Source: Christensenella sp. UBA1782
GTDB taxonomy: Bacteria; Bacillota; Clostridia; Christensenellales; DTU072
Assembly (NCBI GenBank): GCA_002315475.1
Contig: DCGI01000062.1
Span: 1-28,830, forward strand
Length of the DNA: 28,830 nt
Direction: 5' to 3'
In this document: positions 25,279 through 28,830 of the stretch, piece after piece
Layout: every line of letters begins with the position of its first letter
Numbering within the stretch: position 1 is the stretch's first letter
The notes under the pieces: model-generated
The model's input: only the letters and a program-made list of their open reading frames with translations
The model's database searches: none
What the model was told of the DNA's origin: nothing
Program-made: the position numbers and the translations under genes

Positions 25279-26816
25279 ACGAAAGGACTCTCCAAATTCA
25301 ATTCTTGCATGTCGTTTTTCAGCATTTCGACGTCTATATTCATGTCTTGGAATACGTCGACGTAATCGACGTTAATGCCCAACCATTTCACGTAATTACA
25401 AAGGACGATATCGTAACATGCCATAAATTTATCGTCCTCCACGTTCCCGATGACTTGGTAACACTTCGTTACCACCGAATTTAACACGTTGCAACGCATC
25501 GGTATTGCGGTGGTACCGGTAAGAATGTCGTATTGTAACGATTTATAGACCTCTTTCCACGCAAAACAGACTCTTCTATGCAAAGAAGTTACGTCACAAA
25601 GCACCCCTTTTGTCGGTGTGTTATAGGCAAACTTTCCTTCATACCCTTCTCGAAGGAGTATGTGTAAAATCTCATCTTTTATCGGCTTCGTGATATACGG
25701 AGAATACGCCATGGACAGTAATAATTCCGTTAAAACGGGTTTTTCCGCAAGGCGATTGGTTACTTCCTGCAAGTATAGATTTGCTTCCAACGGTTGTGCG
25801 AACGCACAAAACCGAAATATCGCCTTACTCCCTTCTTCGTCAATGTCCGTTTTAGACTTGACGGAAGGCAAAACATCGAGCCATTCTTTTTCCAAAGAAT
25901 GGCTGATTTCCAAATAATAAGGCGGGTTGTCCGAAGTAACGGCGTCCTGCGCCGCCCACGAAAGGGCGTCCATCGGCGGATTACCGCACCGAAACGCCTC
26001 GTAATAAATCCCTTTATATTTTTCTATCCGTTCGCCGTCGTTTTCCGCATAGGCTATGGCAAGGCAATAATACAGAGAAACTTCGTCTATCGGACAAGCG
26101 GAAAGGACTTTTTCAAAAAACTTCTTCGCCGTGGCAAACTCGCCGCTCTCGAAAAGGATTTCTCCTATATCCACCAAATACTCCCGTATGACGTTATTGG
26201 CGTCCAACAAATACGATATACTTTCCGTCACAAAGAGTTTCATCGGATTGCCGCTACGCAAAAACAACCGAATCACTTTGGGTTCGAACAGGCAAAGTTT
26301 ATCATTCAATAACAACGGCATCAAGAAATCTTCCGCGCGAAATTTTTCATCGGCATCGACTGCGATTTCGAACGCTTCCGCGATGCTTTCGAGATATTCT
26401 ATCGATGCGGGAAGTTGCAACAGGATTTTTACCGCTTTCGCATATTTTTTTTCAAGGATCAACGAATAGGCTTTGTTGTATGCGAGAATCTGCTCCGCCG
26501 TCAACGTCACACCTTCTTCTTCCTGTTCTTCGGTCAGTTCGGGGAAAAAGCGGGGATAGTCTATCCCATCGTACCCCCCTTTTTCCGATACTTTTTCACT
26601 CATAAAGAGGGCGTATCGGGCAAACGTACCGTTCCCGACTTTCATATACAAGTCGGATAAGGCAAGATACACCCGTCTTTTTTGTTCGGGCGTTTCGCAA
26701 ATTGACAAGGCTTCGTTGTAATTCTGCACACAAATCAAATACCGTTCTTTTTCCAGTGCGTTTCGCCCGAATTCCAACAGTTTTTCAAAGTCAACGCTGA
26801 GTTCTACTTCTGCCAC
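25275..26816 (-). CDS. TPR-type helical repeat protein, function unknown (513 residues)
   Basis: All-helical cytoplasmic protein. Helix pairs resembling TPR units are seen at about residues 8-75 (FEKLLEFGRNALEKERYLI, YNEALSI, YLALSDLYMKVGN), around 110-165 and around 220-290 (GEFATAKKFFEKVLSACPID). There is no signal peptide or membrane helix. A GTG start at 26816 is chosen because AGGAGG lies ten bases upstream; it lies inside the hslO coding end, giving a 13-base overlap, while the in-frame extension to 26861 has no better site. Placement between hslO and an LRR lipoprotein gives no direct clue to its role. Protein interaction is likely; the partner is unknown. Confidence 0.85.
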   Translation of the reverse strand: MAEVELSVDFEKLLEFGRNALEKERYLICVQNYNEALSICETPEQKRRVYLALSDLYMKVGNGTFARYALFMSEKVSEKGGYDGIDYPRFFPELTEEQEEEGVTLTAEQILAYNKAYSLILEKKYAKAVKILLQLPASIEYLESIAEAFEIAVDADEKFRAEDFLMPLLLNDKLCLFEPKVIRLFLRSGNPMKLFVTESISYLLDANNVIREYLVDIGEILFESGEFATAKKFFEKVLSACPIDEVSLYYCLAIAYAENDGERIEKYKGIYYEAFRCGNPPMDALSWAAQDAVTSDNPPYYLEISHSLEKEWLDVLPSVKSKTDIDEEGSKAIFRFCAFAQPLEANLYLQEVTNRLAEKPVLTELLLSMAYSPYITKPIKDEILHILLREGYEGKFAYNTPTKGVLCDVTSLHRRVCFAWKEVYKSLQYDILTGTTAIPMRCNVLNSVVTKCYQVIGNVEDDKFMACYDIVLCNYVKWLGINVDYVDVFQDMNIDVEMLKNDMQELNLESPFV

Positions 26817-27667
26817 AACGCATCCACCTCCTTTTCTCCGAATCGATACGTCTTTTCGCAAAAATGACAGAAAATCTCAATTTTTCCTTGCTCTTTCAAA
26901 ATGTTTCGACATTCTTCTTCCCCGAGCGACGTCAAAACCCCTTCGATTTTTTCGTTGTTGCAACTGCACCGCACTTTGATTTCGTGAGCGGGGAAGACTT
27001 CGGCGTCCAAGTGTCCGAAATAGAACTCGAATATTTCTTCGGGTGTCTTTTGGTAAAGCAATTCGCTGACGTTCCCAAACTGTCCCGCAATATCCTCCAA
27101 AATAAACAACATATCTTCGGTGATACCGGGTAAGGCTTCTACGATGATACCGCCGGCACTTTTGCAACCCTCTCGATAGGTCAACACGCCGAGTGCCACC
27201 GCACTGTTAATGCCTTCGCTCTTGACGAGATAGGAAGCAAAGTCTTCGGCAATTTCACCCGAAACCAACTCGCATTTTCCCGTATAGGGTTCTTTTAAGC
27301 CCAAATCCTTGATGACGGAAAAGAATCCTTGACCGATGCCCTTTCCTACGTCCAAGTGTCCGTTCTCTTTTAACGGCAAATCGGCGTGGGGATTGGATAC
27401 GTATCCTCGTACGGTATAATTACCGTCCCCCGCCACGCATACCCCTCCGATACAACCGTCTCCCGTGATGCTTACGCTGTAACTGTCGTCCTTATCTTTT
27501 AAGTTTGCACCGAGATATACCCCTGCCGTCATGGCTCTGCCGAGCGCGGCGGCGGTAAGCGGGGTAAGGTCGTGCAGTCTTATTTCTTCGTTCACCGCAT
27601 CTCGAACGGAAATAACGGCGACTCTGGCAAATCCGCCGAAAATCGTTCCGGTAACAATTCTGTCCAT
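26804..27667 (-). CDS. hslO: Redox-regulated chaperone Hsp33
   Basis: Hsp33 is a cytoplasmic holdase that becomes active on oxidation. The 287-residue product begins MDRIVTGTIFGGFARV and shows the family segments GGVCVAGDG and GHLDVGKGIGQGFFSVIKDLG. The C-terminal zinc redox switch is complete: C234-S-C236 and C267-H-F-C270. The ATG at 27667 lies one base past the valS stop, and GAGG is about 12 bases upstream. A longer in-frame form from 27748 would overlap valS and has no conserved sequence. The next gene starts inside its 3' end. Confidence 0.97.
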   Translation of the reverse strand: MDRIVTGTIFGGFARVAVISVRDAVNEEIRLHDLTPLTAAALGRAMTAGVYLGANLKDKDDSYSVSITGDGCIGGVCVAGDGNYTVRGYVSNPHADLPLKENGHLDVGKGIGQGFFSVIKDLGLKEPYTGKCELVSGEIAEDFASYLVKSEGINSAVALGVLTYREGCKSAGGIIVEALPGITEDMLFILEDIAGQFGNVSELLYQKTPEEIFEFYFGHLDAEVFPAHEIKVRCSCNNEKIEGVLTSLGEEECRNILKEQGKIEIFCHFCEKTYRFGEKEVDALWQK

Positions 27668-27668
27668 T

Positions 27669-28830
27669 TTATTGTAAATCCTCAAGTTGACTTTGCAGAC
27701 GGGCAAGTAGTTCCTTGTTGCCCTCCAACTTCTCCTTTTCTTTTTCAATCAGCTGTGCCGGTGCTTTGGCAATAAAGCCCGCGTTTCCGAGCATCCCTTC
27801 GCTTCTTTTGATTTCGCCTTCCACTTTTGCGATTTCTTTGGTCAGTCTGGCACTTTCCTTTTCGAAGTCTACCAATTCTCCCAGCGGAATGTACAATTCG
27901 GCATTGGCGGTAACGGCGGAACAAATCTTGTTACCCGCTTCGCTCTTTTCGGCAACGAACCGAACCGTTTCGATACCGGCAAGGCGCTCCAGATAGGGTT
28001 TTGCCCCCTCAAATAAATCTTGCGCCTCCGTTTTCACGAACAAATGCACTTTCTTGACGGTTGCTACCCCCATTTCGGCACGAATATTACGAATTTTCAC
28101 GATGGCATCTTGGACACCTTCGAATTCGTTATACGCATCGGTAAAGCAAAGACCGTCGTTCTTTTCGGGATATTTTTCGAGCATAACGGTTTCGCTCTCG
28201 CCGAACTGACTCCAAATTTCTTCGGTAATGAACGGCACGAACGGATGCATCAATTTCAAAATGTTTTGCAAAACGTATTTTAAGACGCTTCTTGCCCCCT
28301 TTTGCGCTTTTTCGTCTTGACTGTACAACATCGGCTTGGTCAATTCTATATACCAGTCGCAGAAATCACTCCAAACGAAATCGTACAGTTTGGACAAAGC
28401 CATGCCGATTTCGTACTTGTCGAGATTCTTTCTGACTTCGCTCGTTACGATTTGTAACTTTGTCAAAATCCACTTATCGGACGAAGTAAGCTCGATTTTG
28501 TCGATAGAGTCGGTTTCCTTGCCTTCCAAATTCATCAAAACGTAACGGGAAGCGTTCCAAAGCTTGTTCATGAAGTTTCTGCCCGATTCGATTTTATCGT
28601 CACTGTACCGAATATCGCCACCCGGCGCTACGCCGGTACAGAGAGAATATCGCAAACTGTCGGCACCGTATTTATCAATCAGTAACAACGGATCGATGCC
28701 GTTTCCTAAGCTTTTACTCATTTTTCTGCCCTGTGCGTCTCTGACGATACCATGGATCAGCACTTCGGGGAAGGGCGTTTCTCCCATGTGTTCTATTCCC
28801 GAAAAAATCATACGAGCCACCCAGAAGAAG
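27669..28830 (-). CDS. valS: Valyl-tRNA synthetase, C-terminal part
   Basis: Class I aminoacyl-tRNA synthetase that charges tRNA-Val; the N-terminal part lies beyond the right window edge. The visible 387 residues start FWVARMIF, then PFPEVLIHG and the ATP-binding KMSKS loop (GRKMSKSLGNGIDP). The anticodon-binding helical domain follows (MNKLWNASRYVLMNLEG, SDFCDWYIELTKPML, MHPFVPFITEEIWSQ). The last 65 or so residues form the typical C-terminal coiled coil, with ALINKE-like EKEKLEG heptads and the LVDFEKESARL start. Family length is about 880 residues, so a little under half is seen. It leads the operon into hslO with a one-base gap. Confidence 0.97.
   Translation of the reverse strand, partial: FFWVARMIFSGIEHMGETPFPEVLIHGIVRDAQGRKMSKSLGNGIDPLLLIDKYGADSLRYSLCTGVAPGGDIRYSDDKIESGRNFMNKLWNASRYVLMNLEGKETDSIDKIELTSSDKWILTKLQIVTSEVRKNLDKYEIGMALSKLYDFVWSDFCDWYIELTKPMLYSQDEKAQKGARSVLKYVLQNILKLMHPFVPFITEEIWSQFGESETVMLEKYPEKNDGLCFTDAYNEFEGVQDAIVKIRNIRAEMGVATVKKVHLFVKTEAQDLFEGAKPYLERLAGIETVRFVAEKSEAGNKICSAVTANAELYIPLGELVDFEKESARLTKEIAKVEGEIKRSEGMLGNAGFIAKAPAQLIEKEKEKLEGNKELLARLQSQLEDLQ

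Noticed and set aside
27667..27748. Longer start of hslO at 27748
   Set aside because: It would overlap the valS end by about 80 bases and add a non-conserved basic leader; MDRIVTG is the usual Hsp33 start.

Overview
The window looks like a chromosomal segment of an endospore-forming, Gram-positive anaerobe of the Clostridia, probably an uncultured gut lineage. The evidence is a spore germination protease (gpr), strong sigma-A type promoters and Shine-Dalgarno sites, and a protein set rich in SEL1 repeats, BspA-type LRR_5 repeats, InlB-type repeats and YDG/MBG-like repeats. Base composition is moderate. Genus or species cannot be named from the sequence alone. Both window edges cut genes: a SEL1 protein on the left and valS on the right.

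Layout: (1) 1-2800, minus strand: three SEL1-repeat proteins, the first a long array cut by the left edge and the second ending at an in-frame A AAA AAG heptamer, after which a further SEL1 repeat is readable in the -1 frame. (2) 3123-7802, minus strand: a tight operon with its own promoter and an isolating upstream terminator, encoding a VWA/metallopeptidase-like protein followed by two cytoplasmic LRR_5 proteins that share a helical middle domain. (3) 7953-8510, minus strand: ribosomal protein bS20 (rpsT) and a 54-residue basic protein of unknown function. (4) 8638-9459, plus strand: gpr. (5) 9605-15982, plus strand: a 2125-residue exported surface protein anchored by a C-terminal membrane helix. 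(6) 16003-16153: three strong hairpins between convergent genes. (7) 16152-16976, minus strand: a pyridoxal/pyridoxamine kinase. (8) 17053-23373, minus strand: a 2106-residue lipoprotein with InlB-type repeats, an embedded zinc ribbon, Tyr-rich motifs and a C-terminal LRR_5 part. (9) 23572-28830, minus strand: an operon valS (C-terminal part), hslO (Hsp33), a TPR protein and an LRR_5/InlB lipoprotein, with one-base gaps or overlaps between genes.

How the genes fit together: the housekeeping genes (valS, hslO, rpsT, gpr, the kinase) are ordinary. The accessory content is dominated by repeat scaffolds. On the cytoplasmic side are SEL1 and LRR_5 proteins, the latter co-transcribed with a VWA protein. 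On the cell surface are two giant proteins and one smaller lipoprotein. The best candidate for an undescribed system is the VWA-LRR-LRR operon at 3123-7802: a VWA protein with an intact MIDAS motif but a degenerate zincin motif, coupled to two paralogous LRR adaptors and with no MoxR ATPase gene beside it in this window. Its function is inferred only from domain content.
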